From: Paenibacillus tundrae
Lineage (GTDB): Bacteria; Bacillota; Bacilli; Paenibacillales; Paenibacillaceae
Reading direction: 5' to 3'
Assembly: GCF_030812775.1 (NCBI RefSeq)
Contig: NZ_JAUSTI010000003.1
Location: 372,001-436,000, forward strand
DNA: 64,000 bases
Position numbers and translations under genes: made by a program
The notes under the pieces: generated by a model
Told to the model about the DNA's origin: nothing
The model's database searches: none
Seen by the model: only the letters and a program-made list of their open reading frames with translations
Shown here: positions 16,975 through 25,978 of the stretch, piece by piece
Position numbering within the stretch: position 1 is the first letter of the stretch
How the letters are laid out: every line of letters starts with the position of its first letter

Positions 16975-17514
16975 ATGTTGAAAAAACGTGACTTACACGA
17001 ATGCCATTCACTTTATAGCTTGATGACAGATCCTATGGTGTTTCCTTACGTTCGTTATGCATGTCAGACTTATGAAGAATACTTGTTTGTAACAAAACAG
17101 TTGATTGCTGAAGAAGAACAAAACACCTCTATTTCGAGAACCATTCTGAATGAAACGGGATCTCCGATTGGTACGATTGATCTATATCATATCGTGAATA
17201 GAACGGGTTTCTTAGCCACATGGATTGGTAGTCCGTATTTTGGAAAAGGATATAACCAAAGAGCGAAAGAATCTTTCCTGGTTGAACTGTTTCTTGAACA
17301 TCATATAGAGACGGTATTCATTAAGATTCGTGAGCAAAATATTCGTTCGAGAAAGGCGATAGAGAAATTACCTTACGTGAAGCTGGCGAATGAAATATAT
17401 TCGGATGTTTATCATACGATTAATCGAACAGAGAAGATCTATGATCTATACCGTGTCGAGCGCGTTAATTTTATAGGAAGCATTAAGGAGATCCAACACG
17501 AGATTGCGACGTAA
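16975..17514 (+). CDS. GNAT family N-acetyltransferase
   Basis: About 179 residues. RDLHECHSLYSLMTDPMVFPYV at the start fits the RimJ/RimL-type GNAT N-terminus, and WIGSPYFGKGYNQRAKESFL near 82-101 is the acetyl-CoA-binding motif A, with the second G retained. IREQNIRSRKAIEKLPYVKL is motif B. Acceptor unknown. AGGTGGTAGAAAAA precedes ATG 16975; GTG at 16963 is in frame but lies in the ribosome binding site. Confidence 0.8.
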   Translation: MLKKRDLHECHSLYSLMTDPMVFPYVRYACQTYEEYLFVTKQLIAEEEQNTSISRTILNETGSPIGTIDLYHIVNRTGFLATWIGSPYFGKGYNQRAKESFLVELFLEHHIETVFIKIREQNIRSRKAIEKLPYVKLANEIYSDVYHTINRTEKIYDLYRVERVNFIGSIKEIQHEIAT

Positions 17515-17571
17515 CAGCCAATTTTAAGAACGCATAAGAAGCGAATAGAGCGGATCATAAAGTACCAAGGA

Positions 17572-17606
17572 GCGTCGTCAGTGTTGACGGCGTTATTTTC
17601 TTTTTC
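17572..17606 (+). terminator. Rho-independent terminator
   Basis: GCGTCGTCA, a GTG loop and TTGACGGCG form a GC-rich stem with one G-T type pair, followed by TTATTTTCTTTTT. It is the only clear intrinsic terminator I see inside the array and closes the transcript ending with the GNAT gene at 16975. A TATAAT at 17660-17665 may be the -10 of a following promoter, but no matching -35 is seen. Confidence 0.75.
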
Positions 17607-17735
17607 AACAAAATGGACGGTAATTCTATTAATATATGTGCTACAGGAAAAATTAGGTTTATAATAACATAAATATAAAAATCAATATGAAACTGGAATG
17701 TATGAGAGCCCTGTTAATGGCAAGGAGGGATAGTC

Positions 17736-18527
17736 TTGACGGATCATGAAGAGGTGCTTGCGGGTGGTAACGTGAACGAAGTAATCAAAATCGGGGGCAC
17801 CGTTCGCCGTAACTCACAAAATGCATACGTGAATGCATTACTGGTGCATCTTGAAAAGGTTGGGTTGCCTACTGTCCCTAGATATCTAGGTGTAGATGAA
17901 CAGGGAAGAGAGATTTTTTCTTATCTTGAGGGCGTAGTTCCCGGTAACCAGTATCCTGAGATCGAAAGGGTTATGTGGTCAGACGAAGTTTTAATGCAAC
18001 AAGCGAAGCTTCTGAGGAGCTACCATGATGCAACTGTCGGGTTTACAACGTCACTGAAGTCTCAGAATGATTATCCTGATCCAAGCCAACATGAGGTTGT
18101 CTGCCATAACGACGCTGCACCCTATAATATGGTGTTTCGAGACAAGCTTCCTATGGGAATCATTGATTTTGATATGGCGGGCAAAGGGCCGCGGATATGG
18201 GATATCGTTTATACACTCTACACTTCTGTTCCACTTGCGAGGTTCTCGCCAGGTGAGGCTGATCACATCGTGCTTCCCTATAATCCAACAGAGCATGCTC
18301 TTATGCGGAAAAGAAGAATTATGTTATTTTTTGATACCTATGGTATAGATATACCAACAGATCTTAAGAAGTGGGTTGTACAGCGCATCCGCACAATGTG
18401 TAATACACTGACTTCTCGCGCAGCATCTGGAGATCCAGCTTTTGTTAAGCTCGTTGAAGAAGGCCATCTAGCTCATTATGAGGAAGAAATACGATTTCTT
18501 GAAAAGCATTTTGATGACTGGAGTTGA
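17736..18527 (+). CDS. Aminoglycoside-phosphotransferase-like kinase
   Basis: A 263-residue kinase of PF01636. IKIGGTVRRNSQNAYVNALL near the start resembles the short ATP-binding N-lobe of this branch, CHNDAAPYNMVF near 123-134 is the catalytic loop with Asn replacing Gly in the HGD motif, and IIDFDMAGKGPRIWDI near 142-157 the metal site. TTG start after AAGGAGGGATAGTC, a strong ribosome binding site. It is the first gene after the array's internal terminator. Confidence 0.8.
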   Translation: MTDHEEVLAGGNVNEVIKIGGTVRRNSQNAYVNALLVHLEKVGLPTVPRYLGVDEQGREIFSYLEGVVPGNQYPEIERVMWSDEVLMQQAKLLRSYHDATVGFTTSLKSQNDYPDPSQHEVVCHNDAAPYNMVFRDKLPMGIIDFDMAGKGPRIWDIVYTLYTSVPLARFSPGEADHIVLPYNPTEHALMRKRRIMLFFDTYGIDIPTDLKKWVVQRIRTMCNTLTSRAASGDPAFVKLVEEGHLAHYEEEIRFLEKHFDDWS

Positions 18528-18711
18528 AAAATCACGAATTATTCACCGGTACAAGACAATTCATATGAGACTAACTCCTCTACATTTACTTGGATCCGGA
18601 TTATTGCATTAATCATAGAGTTAGCTTGATATCAGGACTGAATCATCGAGTTCATTCTATGGAAGAGGTTGTATTTCAACAAAGCTATTTAGAAATGAAG
18701 GAGTTGATTGT

Positions 18712-19272
18712 TTGAATCCAATCTTAATGGAGTTCCCAGACCAATTTACTACCGAACGTTTGTTAATTAGATGCCCTCTACCTGGGGATGGAAAGGTTGT
18801 CTATGAATCGATCGTTTTTTCTATTCAGGAGTTGAGAGAATGGCTTCCTTTTGCTCATAAGGAGCAACGAGAAGAAGTGGTGGAAGCGAATCTGAGAGAA
18901 GCTCGGTTAAACTATTTAAAGAGGGAAGACCTTAGATTGCTTATTTTTCATAGAGAGACGAATGAATTTATCGGATCATCGGGGTTGCATCATCCAAATT
19001 GGGATGTCCCCAAATTCGAAATAGGTTACTGGATCGATAGTCGTCACAGTGGGAAAGGTTACATGACTGAGGCGGTAGAAGGCATTACAGAATTTGCATT
19101 CAATGAATTGAAGGCGAGAAGAGTACTCATACGATGTGACACATTGAATAACAAGAGTAGAGCCATCCCAGAGAGGTTAGGCTTCACATTAGAAGGTATA
19201 TTGCGAAATGATGATACAAGTGTAGATGGAAGTACACTTCGAGATACATGCATATTTGCCAAAGTGAAATGA
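18712..19272 (+). CDS. GNAT family N-acetyltransferase (RimJ/RimL type)
   Basis: A 186-residue protein. FTTERLLIRCPLPGDGKVVY near 12-31 is the classic N-terminal strand-helix of RimJ/RimL proteins, GYWIDSRHSGKGYMTEAVEG near 106-125 motif A, and RVLIRCDTLNNKSRAIPERL then GFTLEG motif B. It may acetylate a protein N-terminus or a small amine. TTG start after GAAGGAGTTGATTG. Confidence 0.85.
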   Translation: MNPILMEFPDQFTTERLLIRCPLPGDGKVVYESIVFSIQELREWLPFAHKEQREEVVEANLREARLNYLKREDLRLLIFHRETNEFIGSSGLHHPNWDVPKFEIGYWIDSRHSGKGYMTEAVEGITEFAFNELKARRVLIRCDTLNNKSRAIPERLGFTLEGILRNDDTSVDGSTLRDTCIFAKVK

Positions 19273-19340
19273 AGAGACTGGAAGTGGAAAATGATTTAGT
19301 TTACGCGTTCATTTGCTTGGATGCCAGGGAGGAATGACTT

Positions 19341-20282
19341 ATGCAATATACAGAATGGTCTGCGGATATTCCTGAATACGCTTTATCAAGTGAATACGCT
19401 ATTCAATTAGCGGATCCTGAAGAGTGGGGCAAGTATTGCTCCGTTTATTATAACATGCGTTATATCGGTTTTTTTAGGGAAGAGGGCTTTAACTCTTCTC
19501 AACGAAATGCTTACTGGATCTATCGAGGAGAGTCAAGAGTAGGTGGAGTAAGAATAGCGCCTAATGTTATGTATCATTTATTTTATATTCCCCCGTTCCA
19601 GGATTCATTTGAAGTATTGAGTCTTCTCAAACAACTCTTAATGAGTTGGTCTGATCGGACTAAACCAATTAAAACGTATGAGATTCTTTCTGATCAGGTT
19701 GATTTATACGCTAGAGCTGGGTTTTGGCCAGATGAATTCAGGTGTCGATGGATGCAACGTCCCACGGAACAGTACAACATCGTATGGGATCATAATTTTA
19801 GCATTGAACGCCCACTGATTATTGACAATCAGCAGGGGGCCAAGAAATTTAGTAAAGAAGATGAAATTGCAAATTGTGATTTTAATAGCTTTGAAGGGAG
19901 CCTAGAGGCAGTAAGGAGAAAGAAGTTCTTGCTTGAAGATTTTGTACCGCATGAAGATCCTAATTATACAAACGAGATATTAAATCAAGCGTCTACCCTT
20001 GTGTACGATCAAGAAACAGGTCAGCTTATTGCGAATTGTCGGCTTTGTTTGCAAGATAATCAAGCGGCTGTTTACAGTGTTGGTGTTATTCCTACATACC
20101 GAGGAAGAGGCATTGCTACACGTATGTTGCAACGAGCCTTGTCGGTTATTAAAGATCATTATCCAGTACTGAGATTGTATGTGATGGAGGGTAATGATGC
20201 GGAGTCTTTGTACTACAATCTCGGCTTTGTTCAAGGTGAGTTGGAGGTACAGACGATGTACATCCCAGCGATTGAATCATAG
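19341..20282 (+). CDS. GNAT N-acetyltransferase with N-terminal extension
   Basis: A 313-residue protein, about twice the usual GNAT size. The N-terminal half (to about 165) has a weak acetyltransferase-like pattern (YWIYRGESRVGGVRIAPN), perhaps a second degenerate GNAT domain. The C-terminal half is a clear GNAT: AAVYSVGVIPTYRGRGIATR near 233-252, then LRLYVMEGNDAESLYYNLGF. GGAGGAATGACTT precedes the ATG. Confidence 0.8.
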   Translation: MQYTEWSADIPEYALSSEYAIQLADPEEWGKYCSVYYNMRYIGFFREEGFNSSQRNAYWIYRGESRVGGVRIAPNVMYHLFYIPPFQDSFEVLSLLKQLLMSWSDRTKPIKTYEILSDQVDLYARAGFWPDEFRCRWMQRPTEQYNIVWDHNFSIERPLIIDNQQGAKKFSKEDEIANCDFNSFEGSLEAVRRKKFLLEDFVPHEDPNYTNEILNQASTLVYDQETGQLIANCRLCLQDNQAAVYSVGVIPTYRGRGIATRMLQRALSVIKDHYPVLRLYVMEGNDAESLYYNLGFVQGELEVQTMYIPAIES

Positions 20283-20345
20283 GTACATAATGATGCGTCT
20301 ATGAAAGGGTAATCTCTTGAAACGTTGAACATGAGGAGGGAAGAA

Positions 20346-20999
20346 ATGAACAGTAGATTGATTCTCATTGATGGGATGCCTGGTTCGGGTAAATCCACAA
20401 CAGGTCTTGCTATACATGAACAATTGAATGAGCTAAAGATGGCTAGTGTATTTTACCATGAATTAGATGACCACCACCCACTTCGCATTTACGACCGGCA
20501 ATTCACTTCATTTTCTATTGTAGAAGAGGCAGAATGGTTTATTGCAAAAGTGGAGCAGCTGTTTACTGAATTTGTCAATAATCCAATTCATCGTAATCAG
20601 ATTACAATTGTAGAGAGCAGCATTTTTCAAAATACAATTGGCTTCGCATACAACATGCAAATGAGCGAAGATCGAATAATGGATCTGACCCAGAGGATTC
20701 AAAATATACATAGCGCTCTTAACCCTGAACTTATCTATGTATATCAAGACAATGTAGAGCAACATTGGAGATGGATATGTGATGTTCGTGAACCTGAGTT
20801 TACGCAAGGCCGCTGTGGACTCTATACCGATGATGATTTTGTAGAAGCAGGGAAGTTTTGGACGAAAAATCAAGATTTCGTTTGTAATATCGTTCAACGT
20901 TGGGATATTCCCAAACTCATCATACAGAACAAAGGATATAAGTGGGATGAATACAAGCTCAACATATTTGAATTTCTAAAGTTAGCAGATTCTAAATAA
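20346..20999 (+). CDS. Small P-loop kinase-like protein
   Basis: About 217 residues. Walker A GMPGSGKST at 10-18 follows strand LILID, and FYHELDDHHPLR near 38-49 resembles the substrate-binding loop of nucleotide or phosphotransferase-type kinases. YVYQDNVEQHWRWIC near 138-152 may be a lid region. The P-loop is clear, the substrate is not. AGGAGGGAAGAA directly precedes ATG 20346, so the in-frame TTG at 20325 is unlikely. Confidence 0.75.
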   Translation: MNSRLILIDGMPGSGKSTTGLAIHEQLNELKMASVFYHELDDHHPLRIYDRQFTSFSIVEEAEWFIAKVEQLFTEFVNNPIHRNQITIVESSIFQNTIGFAYNMQMSEDRIMDLTQRIQNIHSALNPELIYVYQDNVEQHWRWICDVREPEFTQGRCGLYTDDDFVEAGKFWTKNQDFVCNIVQRWDIPKLIIQNKGYKWDEYKLNIFEFLKLADSK

Positions 21000-21034
21000 C
21001 AGTCCACAATACAATTTCAGTAGGAGTATAGCCA

Positions 21035-21856
21035 ATGAATTTAAAAGAAAAGTTAATCTTGATTAAGAAAAATGATTACGAAGCACCTCCAGATGCCTTC
21101 CTATTGGTACAAGAAATGATCAGCCAGATCGGTTCATTGGATGCCGAATTACGAGATGATCTCATTTATACAACGTTATCACATTGGATCCCTGGCAACA
21201 TACTAGCTGTAAACGAGTTAGAGCAACTTCTATCCATTGTCCTGGATCATAACCATTTGCTATATAGGCTGGGTGAATCGAACTCAGATTCTGTGTTTAC
21301 AAGATCATTCTCTATGCTCGTTATCCCACTTTTAATGGCGAGACATAATGAATCACCGTTTCTCTCGAGTGAGCAGATCCATCAGATAAAAGAGAACGTA
21401 TTCTACAACGTACAACAAGAGCGAGACTATCGTGGTTACGATGAAGACAAAGGCTGGGCCCACGCCATAGCTCATGCAGCAGATGCTTTGGATGATTTGG
21501 CACAGTGCCCTGAACTGGACAAAAAGGATCTGTCCACGATGCTTGATCTAATTTATGAAAAGATGACGATAACAGATCGAGTCTACTCTGATGGGGAAGA
21601 TGAACGTATGATCAGACCCATCATTCAAATTTTAAATCGTAGAATCCTTAGTCGGACGGAGCTAGAAGAGTGGATTCAACGGTTTGGTACGGTGGAAAAA
21701 AGTTCAGAGTTTCTTCCTGCCTTCAGGCAGAAAAATAATATAAAGAACTTTTTAAAAAGTTTATATTTCCGCATTAAATTTTATGAGACCGATGGCGATC
21801 TTTGCTCGATCATTGAGCGTACGTTATATCAAGTAGAGCCCGTATATTACTCATAA
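21035..21856 (+). CDS. DUF2785 family protein
   Basis: A 273-residue, mostly helical protein. DLIYTTLSHWI near 49-59, RSFSMLVIPLLMARH near 97-111 and the conserved DYRGYDEDKGWAHAIAHAAD near 137-156 identify DUF2785 (PF10978), a HEAT-like helical repeat family of unknown role. GTAGGAGTATAGCCA precedes the ATG. Confidence 0.82.
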   Translation: MNLKEKLILIKKNDYEAPPDAFLLVQEMISQIGSLDAELRDDLIYTTLSHWIPGNILAVNELEQLLSIVLDHNHLLYRLGESNSDSVFTRSFSMLVIPLLMARHNESPFLSSEQIHQIKENVFYNVQQERDYRGYDEDKGWAHAIAHAADALDDLAQCPELDKKDLSTMLDLIYEKMTITDRVYSDGEDERMIRPIIQILNRRILSRTELEEWIQRFGTVEKSSEFLPAFRQKNNIKNFLKSLYFRIKFYETDGDLCSIIERTLYQVEPVYYS

Positions 21857-21879
21857 AATGTAAGAACAGAGGTGACCGA

Positions 21880-21954
21880 ATGTTATATGATCTTAGCCGA
21901 TATCATCAAGCTCATATTAACCAGCTTAGAAAGTGGTATAGCCAACAGAGCTGA
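21880..21954 (+). pseudogene. 24-codon remnant ORF
   Basis: AGAGGTGACCGA precedes an ATG that opens a short frame reading MLYDLSRYHQAHINQLRKWY then SQQS and stop. The HQAHINQLRKW stretch looks like the C-terminal helix of a larger enzyme, so this is probably a deletion scar retaining the start signal and tail of a lost array gene. It could also be a genuine micropeptide. Confidence 0.3.
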
Positions 21955-21974
21955 GCAAGTAAAGGAGAACCAGG

Positions 21975-22214
21975 TTGAAGAAATACATTGAAATTGGTTT
22001 CGGCAATACTTGGTTTATTCGAACTGAGTTGGAGCATGAAGATGGAACTGAAACGGAAATTAAGGGAATCTATTCGCCTTTCCAACTAAAATCAATATAT
22101 ATCCGAGTATGGTTCGGTAAACGCGTGTTCATCATGGATACGAGAGAAGGCATGAAGTTAGCAAAGAAAGATAAGAAGAAATACAAGCTCATTCTTGGAT
22201 TTTACGGCATATAG
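21975..22214 (+). CDS. DUF3977 family protein
   Basis: A 79-residue protein. KKYIEIGFGNTWFIRTELEHED at the N-terminus, GTETEIKGI, and IRVWFGKRVFIMDTREGMK fit DUF3977 (PF13122), short Firmicute proteins of unknown role. It starts with TTG after AAAGGAGAACCAGG. The close spacing to the following lipoprotein gene (25 bp) suggests co-transcription. Confidence 0.8.
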   Translation: MKKYIEIGFGNTWFIRTELEHEDGTETEIKGIYSPFQLKSIYIRVWFGKRVFIMDTREGMKLAKKDKKKYKLILGFYGI

Positions 22215-22239
22215 ATCACGAATTGGAAAGGGGAAAAAG

Positions 22240-22620
22240 ATGATGAGAGCCATTAAAAAATGGCAGAGTATCTGTATTGCACTCTTTCTCGCCATCATCG
22301 TAATTTCTGGGTGCCGAGCAATGGATGATAGTACCGGTTCTATTTCTAGCTGGGCGTATTCGTTTGTTGTGTGGAACAATCACACGTATAACATTACCAA
22401 TGAACCACTAACAAAAGACGAAATCGATCATGATATCGGACATGTGAGACAGTACTCTGACAAAGAGGGTTCATATGAAGATGGCTTCTCCAACAAATAT
22501 CCAGTAGGCACGAAATTATATAAGGTCAAGGGTGTAGAGACAGCGGAATATATAGCTGTAGAAATACAAGAAGATCAATTCATCAAAGCTACCAATGAAA
22601 ATTTATCCGGGGATAAGTAG
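22240..22620 (+). CDS. Small lipoprotein
   Basis: About 126 residues. KKWQSICIALFLAIIVISGC forms a lipoprotein signal with ISGC lipobox, giving a protein anchored on the outer membrane face. The mature part (SFVVWNNHTYNIT, then YPVGTKLYKVKGVETAEYIA) resembles small secreted beta-rich DUF proteins such as YqzE-type or DUF3221-like lipoproteins; no firm family. GAAAGGGGAAAAAG precedes the ATG. Confidence 0.7.
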   Translation: MMRAIKKWQSICIALFLAIIVISGCRAMDDSTGSISSWAYSFVVWNNHTYNITNEPLTKDEIDHDIGHVRQYSDKEGSYEDGFSNKYPVGTKLYKVKGVETAEYIAVEIQEDQFIKATNENLSGDK

Positions 22621-22659
22621 CGCTTGGAAGGAGAAATGAATACATTCGAGGAGTGGAAG

Positions 22660-23205
22660 ATGAAAAGAACAATCATTGGATTACTCAGTGTAATTATTGC
22701 GTCTAATGTCGTTTGGGGCTGGCTGTACTTCAATAAGGTAGATGACCAACCCAACCATGTTTCAAGTAATATAGCAAACAAAGCTGTACAAATATATAAA
22801 TTGAATGGAACAGGAGATCTGTGGGACGTTTCAGACTATAAAATTATTATCACACCGAATCAGATCCAACGAGGTCATGCAAGCTTAACGTTTAAAGGTG
22901 ATCCAAGAAGTATCGCAGATAGCAACTATTATAAATTAGATGTTCAAGAAAAAGATCCTGACGGTAATTATGGTAAGGTTATTTCGCATGTAGCCACCTC
23001 TCACGATGGTTCTATTACGATTCTCAATAATGATAATCTTAAGAATATAGGCTATGTAACTAGTGATTATGCGTATGATGAGCTGAAGAAGGATCGACAG
23101 AATTATGCGAGTACGTTTCTTAGGGTCACATGGAATGATAATGACGGAAAGCTACATTCTGAGGATATTTATCTTACGATAGAAAATGAAATCATACTAG
23201 AGTAA
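22660..23205 (+). CDS. Membrane-anchored hypothetical protein
   Basis: About 181 residues. One N-terminal transmembrane segment (TIIGLLSVIIASNVVWGWLYF, about 4-24) and an extracellular domain of beta character (YKIIITPNQIQRGHASLTF, then YYKLDVQEKDPDGNYGK). ATG 22660 has GAGGAG at the best spacing; TTG 22624 and ATG 22636 are in frame upstream. It lies in a run of three genes for exported or DUF proteins (21975, 22240, 22660). Confidence 0.6.
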   Translation: MKRTIIGLLSVIIASNVVWGWLYFNKVDDQPNHVSSNIANKAVQIYKLNGTGDLWDVSDYKIIITPNQIQRGHASLTFKGDPRSIADSNYYKLDVQEKDPDGNYGKVISHVATSHDGSITILNNDNLKNIGYVTSDYAYDELKKDRQNYASTFLRVTWNDNDGKLHSEDIYLTIENEIILE

Positions 23206-23265
23206 CCAGTGGGAATGAAGATTATCGAACTGTCTATTACACTAGGGGAGAAAAGGAGAACAACT

Positions 23266-23691
23266 ATGACGTTACATATAACCAATGTGAACAATGATGA
23301 AATGAAAAAATATGTGAGAGACCATGTGTTCTATTATAACATGCAGCACTTTCCAGATGAGATCAAAGGTAGATATCAAGAGATACACCTATTTCTTCAA
23401 GATGAAGAAGGTCAAGTATGTGGTGGAATCCTGGGTGAGACGTGCTGGAACTGGCTTGAAATTCATTATTTATTTGTCGAACCTAGCCTAAGAGGCCAGG
23501 GGTATGGGAGGAAACTGATTCAAGAAGTAGAGAAGATTGCTCTGGAGAAAAAATGTGATTTCATCAAAGTAGACACATTAAGCTTTCAAGCCTTGGATTT
23601 TTATAAAAAAGAAGGCTACGAGGTGTATGGCAAGCTTGAAAATGCAGGAGGCTACACACACTATTATATGAAAAAAGATCTTAATTCATAA
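23266..23691 (+). CDS. GNAT family N-acetyltransferase
   Basis: About 141 residues, a minimal GNAT. GQVCGGILGETCWNWLEIHY near 46-65 are the central strands, LFVEPSLRGQGYGRKLIQEV near 66-85 is motif A, and VDTLSFQALDFYKKEGYEVY motif B. The compact form resembles arylamine or aminoalkylphosphonate acetyltransferase-like members; acceptor unknown. AAAAGGAGAACAACT precedes the ATG. Confidence 0.85.
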   Translation: MTLHITNVNNDEMKKYVRDHVFYYNMQHFPDEIKGRYQEIHLFLQDEEGQVCGGILGETCWNWLEIHYLFVEPSLRGQGYGRKLIQEVEKIALEKKCDFIKVDTLSFQALDFYKKEGYEVYGKLENAGGYTHYYMKKDLNS

Positions 23692-23743
23692 AATATGGTG
23701 ACAATTACAGTCGTTTAAGCGTTCTAGTATAGAGGTGAAAAAT

Positions 23744-24421
23744 ATGAGAAAAGGTAAGCTCTTCATCATCGTTGTACTTCTATTCCTACTATCCGGCACA
23801 TTGAACGTATATCAGTATGACCGAGCTAAAACACATGAGAAATATGAGTTAGCCATTGAAATTGCCTTGAGTTATTTTAACTCACAATATAGGGTGAGAG
23901 CGCTTCAAGAAAATTTAGCCTACGCAATATCTAACAACAGGTTATACATTGGTGATCAGGGCGGATCCAGCAATATCGTGTCCAGGGATTTGCAACACTT
24001 AAGTGTGATGCACCGTGAATTAACACTACTGTACGGTCCGATCAGTTCTTACGCAAATTATAATGAAGTTAGTAGTCTAAGGGAGAATAGTATATTTAGT
24101 ATGTATGTCGATTTTTCATTGTTTTTTGAGTGCTTAGGTATGCAGCAAGAATGGATTGTATCGGATGCAAGTGGGCGATATATCGACCTAGAAGGACTGG
24201 ATAATGAATTATATCGTGGAGTACGAATTATTGAAGAAATTACGGGGCAACTCGAATCAATCCGCAATCGCAGCTATGATAACAAAACGGGTAGTGATCA
24301 AGAGGCGTTATCAGATTATTTAATTCAAAGCGCAGAGTACTTCAAGTCCCAAGAAGTTCAGGAGCATTATCAATCCATCCTAAAGATGAATAAAGAATTG
24401 ATTGCGATAACTAGTAGTTAA
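23744..24421 (+). CDS. Membrane-anchored hypothetical protein
   Basis: About 225 residues. A single N-terminal membrane segment (LFIIVVLLFLLSGTLNVY, residues 5-22) is followed by a largely helical extracellular domain with a coiled-coil-like stretch (YELAIEIALSYFNSQYRVRA). No family recognised. GAGGTGAAAAAT precedes ATG 23744; an in-frame GTG at 23735 lies within it. Confidence 0.6.
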   Translation: MRKGKLFIIVVLLFLLSGTLNVYQYDRAKTHEKYELAIEIALSYFNSQYRVRALQENLAYAISNNRLYIGDQGGSSNIVSRDLQHLSVMHRELTLLYGPISSYANYNEVSSLRENSIFSMYVDFSLFFECLGMQQEWIVSDASGRYIDLEGLDNELYRGVRIIEEITGQLESIRNRSYDNKTGSDQEALSDYLIQSAEYFKSQEVQEHYQSILKMNKELIAITSS

Positions 24422-24452
24422 TTGATCCGAGTATATCAAAGGGAGCTGAGAC

Positions 24453-25340
24453 ATGTTGACTGAATATTATTGGGACAAGCAAATAGAGTACCTCAGAAAT
24501 ACACGGGGGCTGTATTATAACGATGATTATTTACAATTTCTAGTGCAGTCTGTCTGGAAAATCACAAAGCCGGTGAATATGATCGATTATGGTTGTGGGT
24601 TCGGATATTTAGGTCTTAAACTGCTTCCTTTGTTGCCTGAGGGCTCAACCTACACGGGGATTGATAAAGGGGAAGGGTTGATTAAAGAGGCTCGGGAGAT
24701 ATATTCAAAACTCCAATATAATACTCAGTTCTATGTGTGTGATCTGGAGACAGCTGTTATGAAAAGAAAATATGACATGGCAGTGAGCCATGCATTTTTA
24801 CTTCATATGCATAATGCGAAGCACATCCTTCAGAAGATGAAGGAGAGTGTGATATCTGACGGGAAAGTGATTTGTTTTGAACCTCATTGGATCGGTGGCA
24901 TGGCCAATTATTATGTTGAAAACATGCAACAAAGCGAAGTCGTTCGATTAGGAGAGTTACAGAAACTGTTCGAGGAGGATCTGAAACGTACGGGGAAGGA
25001 TGGCAATATCGGGATGCGGCTGCCTATCTTAATGAGTCAATTGGGATTGAAACATGTGGAATGTCGAATCAGTGATAAGGTCAACTTCCTGGATCAGAAT
25101 ATGGATGTAGCGCAGAAAAATAAATTATATTATTCCCTGAAGGAAGAAGGCATAGGTCAGAACCCTGGTGATGCAAAGCAGAACGTCGATAATCTGATAG
25201 CTAGAGGATTAAGTTCGGATGAAGCCAAGCGACAATATGAGGCTGAACTCGCCTTCTCCACCGTTTTCAATCCAGATTCTTGGTTGATGTATGCACCAAA
25301 CATGAAAATTTCGTTTGGTACGGTAATGAGTTTAGAATGA
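24453..25340 (+). CDS. Class I SAM-dependent methyltransferase
   Basis: A 295-residue protein. IDYGCGFGYLG at 44-54 is motif I, YTGIDKGEGLIKEAR near 70-84 the ribose-binding acidic motif II, and AVSHAFLLHMHNAKHILQKM near 109-128 motif IV and the following helix. The C-terminal 120 residues form a long helical extension. Probably modifies a small molecule; substrate unknown. GGGAGCTGAGAC precedes the ATG. Confidence 0.85.
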   Translation: MLTEYYWDKQIEYLRNTRGLYYNDDYLQFLVQSVWKITKPVNMIDYGCGFGYLGLKLLPLLPEGSTYTGIDKGEGLIKEAREIYSKLQYNTQFYVCDLETAVMKRKYDMAVSHAFLLHMHNAKHILQKMKESVISDGKVICFEPHWIGGMANYYVENMQQSEVVRLGELQKLFEEDLKRTGKDGNIGMRLPILMSQLGLKHVECRISDKVNFLDQNMDVAQKNKLYYSLKEEGIGQNPGDAKQNVDNLIARGLSSDEAKRQYEAELAFSTVFNPDSWLMYAPNMKISFGTVMSLE

Positions 25341-25368
25341 TGTAAAGAATTGAATGAAGGAGTTAGTT

Positions 25369-25941
25369 ATGAACTTTCCATCGAATAGCAATCAAGAAAA
25401 ACGCAGTGATTCTCAATTGAATCTGTTACATCGAGCACAGGAAATGATACCTGCTAAACCGCCAGAACCTTGGCGTCATGAAGTGGTGATCCCTGCGGCA
25501 GGTTGTATAGCTTGCGGTTGGAACTCAGATGAGAATCTTGTGCTTATTAGTAGTTCAGGCTACAGCTTGAATGATTCTGATACAGGTCTAACCATCCATA
25601 GGGATCGAGATGCCAACAACACCTATGAAAGTATGAGTCCAGATCAGTTAACATTCCGTATCCCATATAATGACGAATCCGTTCCTATTTTTGGATTCGA
25701 TTCCGGCGATGGGAATCGCGTCACTCATGATGGTTGGAGTGTGGAAGTGATCTATCCGTGGTGGCCTCTAGCATCAGTCATTATAGAAAATGTATTTCGA
25801 CCTAACTATAACTATCTAGAGGGTGCAACGATGATAGATTTGAATCGACTGGATGGATCGATTAAATGTGGTTTTTCCCCTTCTGGAAAAAAGCTAGTTA
25901 TTCTGGGATCTGGAGGAGCGCTGATCTATACAAGAGAATAA
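25369..25941 (+). CDS. Hypothetical protein (190 aa)
   Basis: Soluble, mostly beta. It contains CIACGWNSDENLVLISSSGY near 45-64 and FGFDSGDGNRVTHDGWSVEV near 106-125, patterns reminiscent of beta-propeller or quinoprotein repeat strands, and ends with KKLVILGSGGALIYTRE. I cannot name a family. AAGGAGTTAGTT is spaced for ATG 25369; ATG 25354 is in frame upstream. Confidence 0.6.
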   Translation: MNFPSNSNQEKRSDSQLNLLHRAQEMIPAKPPEPWRHEVVIPAAGCIACGWNSDENLVLISSSGYSLNDSDTGLTIHRDRDANNTYESMSPDQLTFRIPYNDESVPIFGFDSGDGNRVTHDGWSVEVIYPWWPLASVIIENVFRPNYNYLEGATMIDLNRLDGSIKCGFSPSGKKLVILGSGGALIYTRE

Positions 25942-25978
25942 TGGATTAAAAGGTCATATCAACAGACTGGAGCAGGCG

